Of a stretch of 64,000 bases of DNA, positions 24,906 to 36,400 are shown in pieces. The stretch is from Paractinoplanes rishiriensis. Its GTDB lineage: Bacteria > Actinomycetota > Actinomycetes > Mycobacteriales > Micromonosporaceae. The notes below the pieces were generated by a model. That model was not told where the DNA came from. It made no database searches and worked only from the letters and a program-made list of their open reading frames with translations. Numbering within the stretch: the first letter of the stretch is position 1; each line of letters starts with the position of its first letter. The stretch is from NCBI RefSeq assembly GCF_016862375.1, contig NZ_BOMV01000057.1, positions 291,256-355,255 on the forward strand, in the 5' to 3' direction. The position numbers and the translations under genes are program-made.

Positions 24906-25475
24906 GTGATCCGTCGTCTGCACGCCGTCACCGCCGCCCTCGTCCTCACCGCGGCCGGCAGCCTGACCATCGCCTCCCCGGCCGAGGCCGAGCCGTTGCC
25001 GATCACCGAAGGCTTCGAAGGCACCCCGTCCGCCCGGTGGACCACCTTCACGGTGCCGACCATCACCAGCGTGTTCCTGGGCAACAACCCCGACATTCAA
25101 CCCCGCAGCGGTACGAACGTAGCGATGCTGACCTCCTACCCGGACGCCCCGGCGCAGGCCTCGATCTTCCGCACGATCACCCCCGACACGACACCCTCCT
25201 CGGTCCAGGTGCAGGTCTGGGTCCGCCGCTTCGCCTACCAGAACGAAAACGACGAATCCGTCCAGGTGCAGTTCCGGGTCCGCCAGGGTGGCCGCACCGG
25301 CCGCATCATCTCGAACATGGGCCGAGCCGTCCGCGAGGTCCGCGTGGTCCGCGGCACGGCCCTCTGGGAAGTGCACAATTTCCACCCGGCCCGCCCGGCC
25401 GGCACCTTCACCGTCGAGATCTCCGCCTACCTGGGCACGGTGATCATCGACGACCTGACCATCACCACCACCTGA
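24906..25475 (+). CDS. secreted protein, second tandem paralogue
   Basis: 189 residues from GTG 24906 with AAGGAT upstream, 38 bases after the first paralogue. Signal peptide (LHAVTAALVLTAAGSLTIAS), then a domain like its neighbour: EGFEGTP...RWTT, FRTITPDT, TVEISAYLGTVIIDDLTI. It lacks the Cys residues of the first copy. Together they form a two-gene operon of unknown extracellular function, possibly binding to a polymer or surface. Confidence 0.75.
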   Translation: MIRRLHAVTAALVLTAAGSLTIASPAEAEPLPITEGFEGTPSARWTTFTVPTITSVFLGNNPDIQPRSGTNVAMLTSYPDAPAQASIFRTITPDTTPSSVQVQVWVRRFAYQNENDESVQVQFRVRQGGRTGRIISNMGRAVREVRVVRGTALWEVHNFHPARPAGTFTVEISAYLGTVIIDDLTITTT

Positions 25476-25487
25476 CGAGACGTCAGG
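25471..25487. terminator. short hairpin between converging genes
   Basis: CCTGACG / CGTCAGG with loop AGA overlaps the stop codon of the secreted protein and the end of kdpE. A 7-bp stem with no T-tract; probably terminates both ways. Confidence 0.45.
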
Positions 25488-26154
25488 GGTGGAAGCGGTA
25501 ACCCATCCCGGGCTCGGTGATGAAGTGCCGGGGATGGGCCGGGTCGGGTTCGAGTTTGCGGCGTAGCCGGGCCATGTACTGGCGTAGGTAGTTGGTTTCG
25601 GTGGAGTACTGCGGGCCCCACACGTCGTGGAGCAGGGCGCGCTGGCTGATCAGTTTGCCGGGGTGGCGGAGCAGGTGGTCCAGCAGCTCCCACTCGGTGG
25701 GGGTCAGCCTGATGTCACCGCCGGTGATGGTGCGGTCGGCCAGGTCGATCGTGTAGGGGCCGACCGCTACGACCGGTGGCGTCTCGTCGGTGGGGCGGGC
25801 GCGGCGGGTCACGGCGCGGATGCGGGCCAGCAGTTCGTCGATGCCGAACGGCTTGGTGACGTAGTCGTCGGCGCCGGCGTCCAGGGCGTCCACCTTGTCG
25901 TGGCTGTCGGCCCGGCCGGAGAGCACGACGATCGGCATTGTGGTCCAGCCGCGCAGGCCGCGGATGACGTCGACGCCGTCCACGTCGGGCAGGCCCAGGT
26001 CGAGGACGACCAGGTCGGGCGCGTGCTCGGCGGCGGCTCTGAGCGCGGTGGCGCCGTCGGCGGCGGTGTGCACCTCGTAGTCGCGGGCGCGCAGGTTGAT
26101 GCGCAGGGCGCGGAGGATCTGCGGGTCGTCGTCGACCACCAGGACGCGGGTCAT
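25483..26154 (-). CDS. kdpE: response regulator of the potassium operon
   Basis: 223 residues from ATG 26154, overlapping the kdpD stop as ATGA. Receiver domain with acidic pocket (VLVVDDDP), phospho-acceptor Asp in LVVLDLGLPDVDG and Lys in DDYVTKPFG; C-terminal OmpR/PhoB winged helix (RLTPTEWELLDHLLRHPGKL ... TNYLRQYMARLRRKLEPDP ... GMGYRF). Phosphorylated by KdpD it should activate the kdp promoter under low potassium. Last gene of the operon. Confidence 0.95.
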   Translation of the reverse strand: MTRVLVVDDDPQILRALRINLRARDYEVHTAADGATALRAAAEHAPDLVVLDLGLPDVDGVDVIRGLRGWTTMPIVVLSGRADSHDKVDALDAGADDYVTKPFGIDELLARIRAVTRRARPTDETPPVVAVGPYTIDLADRTITGGDIRLTPTEWELLDHLLRHPGKLISQRALLHDVWGPQYSTETNYLRQYMARLRRKLEPDPAHPRHFITEPGMGYRFHP

Positions 26155-28640
26155 GCTGCCGGGCCCGGCCGGGTGGGCAGCGCGACGACCATGGTGAGGC
26201 CGCCGCCGGGTGTCTCGTCGGGAGTGAGCGTGCCGCCCATGGCTTCGGTGAGGCCGCGGGACAGGGCGAGGCCGAGGCCGACGCCGGTGTGGTTGTCGCG
26301 GTCGCCGAGGCGCTGGAACGGCATGAAGACATCGTCCCACCGGTCCGGCGCGATGCCGGGGCCGTGATCGATGACGCGAACCTCGATGGTGTCGCCGTGG
26401 GCGCTGGCGGTGACCGCGGGCGGCCGGCCGGGCGGGCTGTAGCGCAGCGCGTTGGCGATCAGGTTGCCGAGGACGCGTTCGAGCAGACCCGGGTCGGCGT
26501 GGACCGGCGGCAGGTCGTCCGGCGCGTGCACGGTGACCGTGCGGCCGACCGGTCCGAGGTCGTCCAGGGCGCGCGGGATGACCTCCTCGGCGCCCACGTC
26601 GACCGCGTTGACGCCGACGACGCCGGCCTGCAGGCGGCTCATGTCGAGCAGGTTGGCCACCAGACGGTCGAGCCGGTCGAGGGACTCGTCGGCGGTGGCG
26701 AGCAGTTCGGCGCGGTCCTGTTCGTCGAAGGTGACGTCCCCGGCGCGCAGGCCGGCGACGGCGGCCTTGGCGGAGGCGAGCGGCGTGCGCAGGTCGTGGC
26801 TGACCGCGGCGAGCAGGGCGGTGCGCATCCGGTCCGCCTCGGCGAGCGGCTTCGCGGCGGCGGCCTCGGCGGTCAGGTGCTCCTGGCGCAGCGCGACGGC
26901 GGCCTGGGCGGCGAACGCCTCGACGATCCGGCGGTCGCCGGCCGCGAGCGGGCGGCCGCGGATCAGCAGGGTGAGGTCGTCGTCCACGCGAACCTCCGCG
27001 TCGGCGTCCGCGGTGGCGGTGCAGGGGGTGCCGCCGACCGTGGCGACGACGGTGCCCCGTTCCAGCAGGGTGACGGCGTCGAGGCCGAACGTCTCGCGGA
27101 GGCGTTCCAGCAGCGCGGGCAGGGGCCGGTCGCCGCGCAGGACGCTGCCGGCCACGGCGGCGAGGGTCTGCGCGTCGGCTCCGGCCTCGGCGGCCTGCCG
27201 GGTGCGCCGGGCGGCGGTGTCGACGACCCAGCTGACGGCCACGGCGACCACGACGTAGACGGCGAGGGCGATCAGGTTGTCCCGGGCGGCGACCGTGAGG
27301 CCGCCGGTGGGCGGGGTGAAGTACCAGTTCAGTAGCAGCGAACCGCCAATCGCGGCGAGCAGCGCCGGCCAGAGGCCGCCGATCAGCGCGACCGCGATCA
27401 CCGCGACCAGGAAGATCAGGATGTCGTTGGCGAGGGCGAGCGAGGGTACGGCCAGCAGCACCGCGGTCAGGGCGGGCAGCCCGGCCAGCGCGGCGCCGAA
27501 CCCGGCCGCCCGCCGGCCCCGGGACAGGGCCGGCGGCAGGCGGCGGTCCCGGCGGCCGCGCCCGGCGCGCTCGTGGCTGACCAGGTGGACGTCGATGCTG
27601 CCGGAGCGGGCGGTGACGGTGACGCCGACGCCGGCGGCGAACAGCTGGGCGAACCGTCCGCGGCTGCTGGCCCCGAGCACGATCTGGGTGGCGTTGACGC
27701 CGCGCGCGAAGTCGAGCAGCGCGGTGGCCACCTCGGCGCCGGCGACCTGGTGGTACGTGCCGCCGAGGCTCTCCACCAGCACCCGCTGCCGGGCGAGGGC
27801 GGCCGGGTCGGCGCCGGCCAGGCCGTCGTTGCGGGCGACGTGCACCGCGAGCAGGTCGGCGCCCTTGGTGCGGGCGGCGATCCGGGCGGCCCGGCGGATC
27901 AGCGTGTCGCCCTCGCGCCCGCCGGTGAGCGCTACCACCACCCGTTCCCGGGTCTCCCAGGTGTCCTCGATGTCGTGGTCGGCGCGGTACCGGTCGAGCT
28001 GGTCGTCGACCTGGCCGGCGAGCCAGAGCAGGGCCAGTTCGCGCAGCGCGGTGAGGTTGCCGGTGCGGAAGTAGTTGCCGAGGGCGGCGTCGACCTTCTC
28101 GGGCCGGTAGATGTTGCCGTGCGCCATCCGGCGGCGCAGCGCCTCCGGCGTCATGTCGACCAGCTCGACCTGCTCGGCGGCGCGGACGACGGCGTCCGGC
28201 ACGGTTTCGCGTTGCTCGACGCCGGTGATCCGGGCGACCACGTCGTTGAGCGACTCCAGGTGCTGGACGTTGACGGTGGTGAGCACCGTGATGCCGGCGT
28301 CGAGCAACTCCCGGACGTCCTGCCAGCGCTTCGCGTTGCGGCTGCCCGGGACGTTGGTGTGTGCCAGCTCGTCGACGATCGCCACCTCCGGGTGGCGGGC
28401 GAGGACGGCGTCGACGTCCATCTCGGTGAAATGCGTGCCGCGGTACGCGACGGCGCGCCGCGGTATCACCTCGAGCTCGCCGAGCATGGCGGCGGTGTGT
28501 TGCCGGCCGTGCGTCTCGACGAACCCGATGACGATGTCGGTGCCGCGTTCGGCGCGCCGGTGGGCCTCCTCGAGCATGGTGTACGTCTTGCCGACGCCCG
28601 GGGCGGCACCGAGGTAGATGCGCAACTGCCCGTCTGCCAT
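26151..28640 (-). CDS. kdpD: potassium sensor histidine kinase
   Basis: 829 residues. Begins with the KdpD ATP-binding region (Walker A GAAPGVGKT at 11-19, HTNVPGSRNAKRWQDV), then a universal-stress-like domain (RVVVALTGGREGD, QIVLGASSRGRFAQLFA), four closely packed membrane helices (about 395-490), a GAF-like domain and the kinase core: H-box LLAAVSHDLRTPLASAKAA, N-box LIANALRYSPPG, G-boxes DHGPGIAPD and GVGLGLALSRG. Senses potassium and phosphorylates KdpE. It lies 14 bases after kdpC, one operon from the 27-residue peptide to kdpE. Confidence 0.95.
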   Translation of the reverse strand: MADGQLRIYLGAAPGVGKTYTMLEEAHRRAERGTDIVIGFVETHGRQHTAAMLGELEVIPRRAVAYRGTHFTEMDVDAVLARHPEVAIVDELAHTNVPGSRNAKRWQDVRELLDAGITVLTTVNVQHLESLNDVVARITGVEQRETVPDAVVRAAEQVELVDMTPEALRRRMAHGNIYRPEKVDAALGNYFRTGNLTALRELALLWLAGQVDDQLDRYRADHDIEDTWETRERVVVALTGGREGDTLIRRAARIAARTKGADLLAVHVARNDGLAGADPAALARQRVLVESLGGTYHQVAGAEVATALLDFARGVNATQIVLGASSRGRFAQLFAAGVGVTVTARSGSIDVHLVSHERAGRGRRDRRLPPALSRGRRAAGFGAALAGLPALTAVLLAVPSLALANDILIFLVAVIAVALIGGLWPALLAAIGGSLLLNWYFTPPTGGLTVAARDNLIALAVYVVVAVAVSWVVDTAARRTRQAAEAGADAQTLAAVAGSVLRGDRPLPALLERLRETFGLDAVTLLERGTVVATVGGTPCTATADADAEVRVDDDLTLLIRGRPLAAGDRRIVEAFAAQAAVALRQEHLTAEAAAAKPLAEADRMRTALLAAVSHDLRTPLASAKAAVAGLRAGDVTFDEQDRAELLATADESLDRLDRLVANLLDMSRLQAGVVGVNAVDVGAEEVIPRALDDLGPVGRTVTVHAPDDLPPVHADPGLLERVLGNLIANALRYSPPGRPPAVTASAHGDTIEVRVIDHGPGIAPDRWDDVFMPFQRLGDRDNHTGVGLGLALSRGLTEAMGGTLTPDETPGGGLTMVVALPTRPGPAA

Positions 28641-28654
28641 CCGGGTCCTCCCTA

Positions 28655-29467
28655 CTACTGGCGTGCGTCGAGCGCGAGGTTGAGTTCGAGGACGTTGACG
28701 CCGGGTTCGCCGAGGAAGCCCAGCGCCCGGCCGTCGGTGTGCTCGCTCACCAGTGTGCGCACGTCCGCCTCGGTCAGGCCGCGTTCCCGGGCGACCCGCG
28801 GCACCTGCAGGGCGGCGTACGCCGGGCTGATGTGCGGGTCGAGTCCGCTGCCGGACGCGGTGACGGCGTCGGCCGGCACGGCGGGGTTCGCCGGTGCGTC
28901 GCCGCGGATCGGGGTGATGACGCCGCCCAGGGCGACGTAGTCGGTGCCGGTCCGGGCCGGTTCCACCGGCACGCCTTCGTAGGTCGCCAGGAACGGCGTG
29001 CCGGTCTCGTTGACCGACACGGCGCGGGTGACCGGGCCGGTGAAGCCGTCCCGCCGGAACACCGCGAGGACCGCGCCGACCCCACCGGCGGTGCAGTACG
29101 GGCGCCGGCCGTCGACGCCCTCCAGCTCGCCGACGGCCAGGCTGCGGACGCAGACCTGAGTGAGCAGCGAGGGCGTGTCCGTGTCGACGACGCTTTCCGG
29201 GCCGAGGTTGCTGGGGGCCGTGCCGGGCCGGCTCTGGAAGTACCGCTGTACCGGGTTGCCCTGGGCATCGGTGAACGCCTGCCCGATGAGCCGGCTGCCG
29301 GCGACCTGGCCGGACGCGTTCGCGATGAGCGAGCCGTCGGCGCGGCCGGGCATCGCCCGGGCCACCCCCACCATGGCGAGGGGGTACGCGAGACCGAGGA
29401 CGACGGTGAGGGCCAGCAGGAGGCGCAGCGCCGCGAGGTGCCGGGCGAGCCAGGGGGGTAGTCGCAT
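28655..29467 (-). CDS. kdpC: potassium-transporting ATPase subunit C
   Basis: 270 residues from ATG 29467, two bases after the kdpB stop; a GTG at 29473 overlapping the stop is also possible. A single N-terminal membrane helix (LLLALTVVLGLAYPLAMVGV) is followed by GSLIANASGQVAGSRLIGQAF, QRYFQSRPG and the C-terminal ASGSGLDPHISPAYAALQVPRVARERG and GVNVLELNLALD, the KdpC signature. It is about 80 residues longer than the E. coli protein; the extra lies between residues about 85 and 190 and includes a Cys pair. It couples KdpB to the KdpA channel. Confidence 0.93.
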   Translation of the reverse strand: MRLPPWLARHLAALRLLLALTVVLGLAYPLAMVGVARAMPGRADGSLIANASGQVAGSRLIGQAFTDAQGNPVQRYFQSRPGTAPSNLGPESVVDTDTPSLLTQVCVRSLAVGELEGVDGRRPYCTAGGVGAVLAVFRRDGFTGPVTRAVSVNETGTPFLATYEGVPVEPARTGTDYVALGGVITPIRGDAPANPAVPADAVTASGSGLDPHISPAYAALQVPRVARERGLTEADVRTLVSEHTDGRALGFLGEPGVNVLELNLALDARQ

Positions 29468-29469
29468 GG

Positions 29470-31493
<2,024 letters not shown>

Positions 31494-31497
<4 letters not shown>

Positions 31498-33152
31498 GAC
31501 AGGGCCTCCGCGAGCGGGCCGAGGGCGAGGGCGGGCAGGAAGGTGAGGGCGACCAGCACGACGGTGACCCCGGCGAGCATGCCGACGAACAGCGGCTGGT
31601 GGGTCGGCAGGGTGCCGTCCGTCGCGGGCGTGGGCTGCTGCCGCGCCAGCGAACCGGCCAGGGCCAGCACGAGCACGATCGGCAGGAACCGGCCGAGCAG
31701 CATCGCCAGGCCCAGCGCGGTGTCCCACCACGGCGTGTCCACCGTGAGGCCGGCGAACGCCGAGCCGTTGTTGTTGCCCGCCGAGGTGAACGCGTACAGC
31801 ACCTCGGAAAGGCCGTGCGGCCCGGTGTTGAGCGCGGTCGCGTTGTTGCCGGTGGCGAACGCCGCCGCCGTGCCGGTCAGCACGATGGTGGGCGTGACCA
31901 GCAGGTACAGCGACGCGAGCTGCATCTGGCGGGCGCCGATCTTCTTGCCCAGGTATTCCGGGGTCCGGCCGACCATGAGCCCGGCGACGAACACGGTGAG
32001 CACCGCCAGGATCAGCAGGCCGTAGAGCCCGGCGCCGGCGCCGCCCGGTGCGACCTCGCCCAACATCATGTTGACCAGCGGCATCATCCCGCCCGCGGCG
32101 GTGTACGAGTCGTGGAACGAGTTGACCGCCCCGGTCGACGTCAGCGTGGTGATCGCGGCGAAGGACGCCGACTGCGAGACGCCGAACCGGGTCTCCTTGC
32201 CCTCCATCGCCGCACCGGCCGCCTGCGGCACCGTGCCGTCACCGGCCAGTTCGAACGCGTTCGTCAGCGCGATGCTCGCCATCGCGAGGATCGCCATGAC
32301 CGCGACGATCGCGTATCCCTGCCGGTTCTGCCCGGCCATCCGGCCGAACACCCGCGGCAGGCTGACCGGGATCAGCAGGATCAGGAACAGCTGGAGCAGA
32401 TTGGTCCAGCCCGCCGGGTTCTCGAACGGATGCGCCGAGTTGGCGTTGTAGAAGCCGCCTCCGTTCGTGCCCAGCTCCTTGATCACCTCCTGGGAGGCCA
32501 CCGGTCCGCCGGTGAGGTGCTGGGTCGCGCCGGTCAGCGTCGTGACGTCGGTGCCGCCGGACAGGTTCTGCACCATGCCGGCCGCGACGAACACCACCGT
32601 GCCCAGCACGGCGATCGGCAGCAGCACCCGCAGCGTGATCCGGATCAGGTCGACCCAGAAGTTGCCGAGCTGACCGCCCCGCGCCGAGGCCAACCCGCGC
32701 ACCAGCGCCACGGCGACCGCGATACCGACCGAGGCGGATACGAAGTTCTGCACCGCGAGGCCGGCCATCTGCACCAGATGACCCATCGTCGATTCGCCGG
32801 CGTACGCCTGCCAGTTGGTGTTGGTCACGAAGCTGACCGCGGTGTTCCACGCGACGTGGTCCGGCACCGCCGGCCGGCCCAGCGACAGCCACAGCCGGTC
32901 CTGAACGCGCAGAAAGAGATAGAGGAAGAGGACGGCGACCGCTGAGAAGGCCAGGACGCTGCGCGCGTACACGCCCCAGGACTGCTCGGCGGCCGGGTCG
33001 ACGCCGACGATCCGGTACAGGCCCCGCTCGACGCGGGACGGCGAGGTGCCCGAGACCACGCGGAACAGGTAGTCGCCGAACGGCCGGTAGGCGGCGATCA
33101 GGGCGGCGGCCAGGAGGGCCAGCATGAGGACACCGGCTGCGGTGGGGCTCAT
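31494..33152 (-). CDS. kdpA: potassium-transporting ATPase channel subunit A
   Basis: 552 residues, ten hydrophobic helices. Four degenerate selectivity-filter loops are visible, for example VSFVTNTNWQAYAGE, GTNGGGFYNANSAHPFENP and EVLYAFTSAGNNNGSAF, as in KdpA and related Trk/Ktr channels. The ATG overlaps the kdpF stop as TGATG. It binds and moves potassium across the membrane. Confidence 0.95.
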
Positions 33153-33241
33153 CAGAACCGCTCCGGGAACAGCAGGGCCGCGACCAGCAGGCCGGTCAGC
33201 ACGACAGCCAGGATCAGGCCGATGGCGTTGACGGCGCTCAC
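33152..33241 (-). CDS. kdpF: potassium-transporting ATPase subunit F
   Basis: 29 residues (GTG start): MSAVNAIGLILAVVLTG... ending LLFPERF, a single membrane helix with the conserved FPERF tail of KdpF. It stabilises the KdpABC complex. Its start overlaps the stop of the 27-residue peptide gene and its stop overlaps the kdpA start, so all three are coupled. Confidence 0.92.
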   Translation of the reverse strand: MSAVNAIGLILAVVLTGLLVAALLFPERF

Positions 33242-33321
33242 CAGCGTTCGACCGCCCGGATCAGCACGGTCAACGCTGCGAACAGCACCACCGTGACCAG
33301 GACGAACACGAGATCAGCCAC
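33238..33321 (-). CDS. 27-residue membrane peptide, first gene of the kdp operon
   Basis: GTG start at 33321 with GAGGAG 6 bases upstream. The translation MADLVFVLVTVVLFAALTVL then IRAVERW is one membrane helix with a charged tail. It is coupled by a GTGA overlap to kdpF. Similar tiny ORFs in front of kdpF occur in other actinomycetes as far as I recall, but no function is assigned. It may be an extra KdpF-like stabiliser or regulator of the pump. Confidence 0.75.
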   Translation of the reverse strand: MADLVFVLVTVVLFAALTVLIRAVERW

Positions 33322-33404
33322 GAAGGACTCCTCAACGGAAGGCGGGGGTTGCGCTTCCAGCTGAGCTCTCGCGGACGGCCGTTGTCACCGGCGTTGACGG
33401 CTTA

Positions 33405-33416
33405 GGTACGCGTACC
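33405..33416. promoter_or_regulatory. 12-bp perfect palindrome upstream of the kdp operon
   Basis: GGTACGCGTACC lies about 85 bases in front of the first kdp gene, inside the 123-bp gap that must contain the promoter. It is a candidate regulatory site, although KdpE sites are usually direct rather than inverted repeats. Confidence 0.35.
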
Positions 33417-33444
33417 GCCCGGATATTCACGCGTTGTTGACGTC

Positions 33445-36400
33445 TCACCCGCAGACCGGGCGCCGCGGGATGCCGGGCGCGTGCCGGTCCCACAGCTCCG
33501 CCGGCAGGTCGTGGCCGGCGAAGCGGCAGGCGGCCGCCACCGGGTCGGCCAGCACGTCCAGGATCGGGCGGAAGTCGTGCAGGCGGACCACCGATTCGTT
33601 GGTGTACTGGCTGCGTACCAGGTCGGGGGTGTGGGTGGCGGCAACCAGGCCGGTGGCTGTCATGGCGACGTGCCGGTGGTAAACGGTGCCGTCGCCGGTG
33701 GTGAGCTGGGCGGCCCGGTACGGCGCCGCCGGGTCGGTGACGTCCCAGACGTTCATGGCGCCCGGCACGGCCAGGATCAGGGCGTTGCCGTGCAGCAGGC
33801 CCTGGCTGGCGTCCGCGCCGTCCGGTGGCTCCTGCCGGCTCAGCAGTGCCGGCCCGGCCGGGTCGGCGGTGTCCCAGGTGGTGCCCGGGCCGGTGCCGTC
33901 CGTCACGAAGGTGCGGCGGCCGTCGGCGGCGACCACGATCGGGCTCTCGCCGTCGGCGACACCGCGCTGCGCCAGCCGGGCCGGCCGAGCCGGATCGGTG
34001 AGGTTCCACCAGATGATCGTCGGGTCGGCGGCCCTCGGGGCGGTCACCGTCAGCAGCGTCCGGCCGTCGGGGGTGAAGGCGACGGCCGGCGCCGGGTGGC
34101 TCGACGGCAGGGTGGCCAGCTGCCGGGGAAGGTGCCGGACGTCCCAGAGGAACGCCGAGGAGTCCGGCTCGGCGGCGCGCACGACGAGCAGGGTGCCGTC
34201 CGGCGACAGGGCGAGCGGCTGCAACTCCTCCGGACCGGTCCGGGGGAGCGAGGCGGTCCGCTCGACGCGGCCGTCCGGGGTGACCGACCACACGCCGACA
34301 CCACCCTGATCGTCGGTCGCGGCGTATCGGCGGGCGCCGGCGTCGAACACGGCCGGCCAGTGCGCGTCGCTGCCCGAGGGCCCCGATCCGGCCGGCCCGG
34401 TGCGCCGGGGATCGTGCTGGTCGCGTACCTCCCAAAGGGATGGACCCACGACGGCCGTGACCAGCAGATGCGAGCCCTCCGGCCGGAAGGCCAGGCCGTT
34501 GATGTTGGTGAGCGGAAGGGGCAACGTGGCCAGCGCCGACGGCACGGTGTGGTCGGACAGGCGCCAGAACGAGGGCGGGCCGGAGCCGTCGGTGACCAGC
34601 GCGACCGTGCCGTCCGGGGCGAGATCGGCGCCGGTGACCTGGTGGTTGCTCAGCACCAGCTGGCGAAGCGACCGCGGGGTGCCGTCGCCGAGCTGCCAGA
34701 TCTCGCTGCCGCCGCCGGTCGCGGTGACCAGGTGCCGCCCGTTCGGGGTGAAGGCCACCGAGTCGGCACCGAGGCCGACCGGACCCGGCGGGCGGAGGGC
34801 CTGGGTGCGGTGGGGCACGGCGTTGTCGCGTACGCTCCACAGCTCGACGATCCCGTCGGTGCGCCCGATCGCGAGGGTGCCGTCCGGTGCCAGCGCGACG
34901 CTGCTCGCCGAGATCTCGATCGTGCCGGTGATACGGGGCTGCTCCGGCCGGGTCAGGTCGGCGAGGACGACGCGGCCGTTCGCGGCGACCACCATCGTGC
35001 GGGAGTCGGCGGAGAAGGCGAGCGGCGGTCGCGGGGGCGTGCCGGACACGTCCCGGCGGGTGACGGCGAGTGTGCCGAGGGCGCGGGGCCGGTCCGGATC
35101 GGCGAGCGACCAGAACCGCATCGGCCGGTCCGGCATCAGGGTGGCCAGCAGGCCGTCGGGCGCGAACTGGACGTGGTGGGCGGGGATGCCGGTGGCGGTC
35201 GCCCGGTCGGCCGACACCAGGGTGAGGCGGTCGTCGACGGCCAGCGCGATGGTCCGGCCGTCCGGGGCGAAGGCGCACCCCTCGACCCGGCCGGGGACCT
35301 CGATGGTCCGGTCGACGGTGCGGCGGGCGGTGTCCCAGACCCGGACCGTGTCGTTCAGCCGGGTGACGACCCGGGTGCCGTCCGGCGACCAGGCCTGCCG
35401 GCCGCCGCACGGGGTGTCGTCCCGCTCGGTGAGTGCGCCGGCGTAGCGGTTGGTCAGCAGGGCGCGGGTCAGCGCGGCCCGGGCGCCCGGCGCGCCCAGT
35501 CGAAGGGCGAGGGCCTGGAGCAGCAACGCGTTCGTCGGGTCGGCCGGGCGCAGGGTGGCGGCGGCCGGCAGCAGTCCGGCGGCGACCTGTCGCTGGTGCG
35601 CGGTCCGGGATTCGCGGACGGCGGCCACGGCACCGCCGGTGGCGAGCATCAGCACGGCGACCAGCGCGGCGAAGACCGGATTGATCCGGGTACGGCTCAG
35701 CCGGACCGCGGCGGTCAGGTCGGCGGCGAAACGCACCCGGGCGTCGCGCAGCAGCGGCTCCGGCAACGTGTCGCGGTCGGTGGGAGTGGCCAGGATCGCG
35801 CGCAGTCCCTGGCGTACGGCCTCATCAAGCTTGTTGCGGAGGCCACCCACCGGGCGCAACCCACGATCGGGGTGGAGCTCGGCCGTGATCGCGCAGCGCC
35901 GGTCGAGGTTGCGCAGCCGCAGCGCCGGCGGCGGCCGGCGAGCCAGGTCGGCGAGCGCCACCCCGAACGCGGCACCCAGCGAACCGCCCGCCACCTCGTC
36001 GCACGGCAGGCCGTCGGTGGTGAGCGTCCACACGACACAGTGGTCGTGGAGCGGGCCGGTGCGCCAGGCGACGTCCAGCGCCTCGGCGAAGCGGGTGTCG
36101 GCGGCCAGGAACAGCATCCGGCGCGGATCGGGGTAGAGGCCGGGCGGGCCGCCGTCCAGCAGGGTCAGGCGCAGCATGCCGTGCGCGCCGCTGGAGCGGC
36201 GGTCGAAGAGCACGGGGAGTTCGGCTTCGCGGCGCCGGCCCGGCCAGGCGTCCGTCAATCCCAGCAGGACCAGACAGAGGATGCCGTACGCGCTGCGGTC
36301 CCGCGCTGCGGCGTCGTCGGTCAGGACCGCCAGCCGGCGGGCGACCGCACCGGCCCGCGGAGCCTCGATGCCGGCACCGGTCAGCGGCAGCGTGGGCAGG

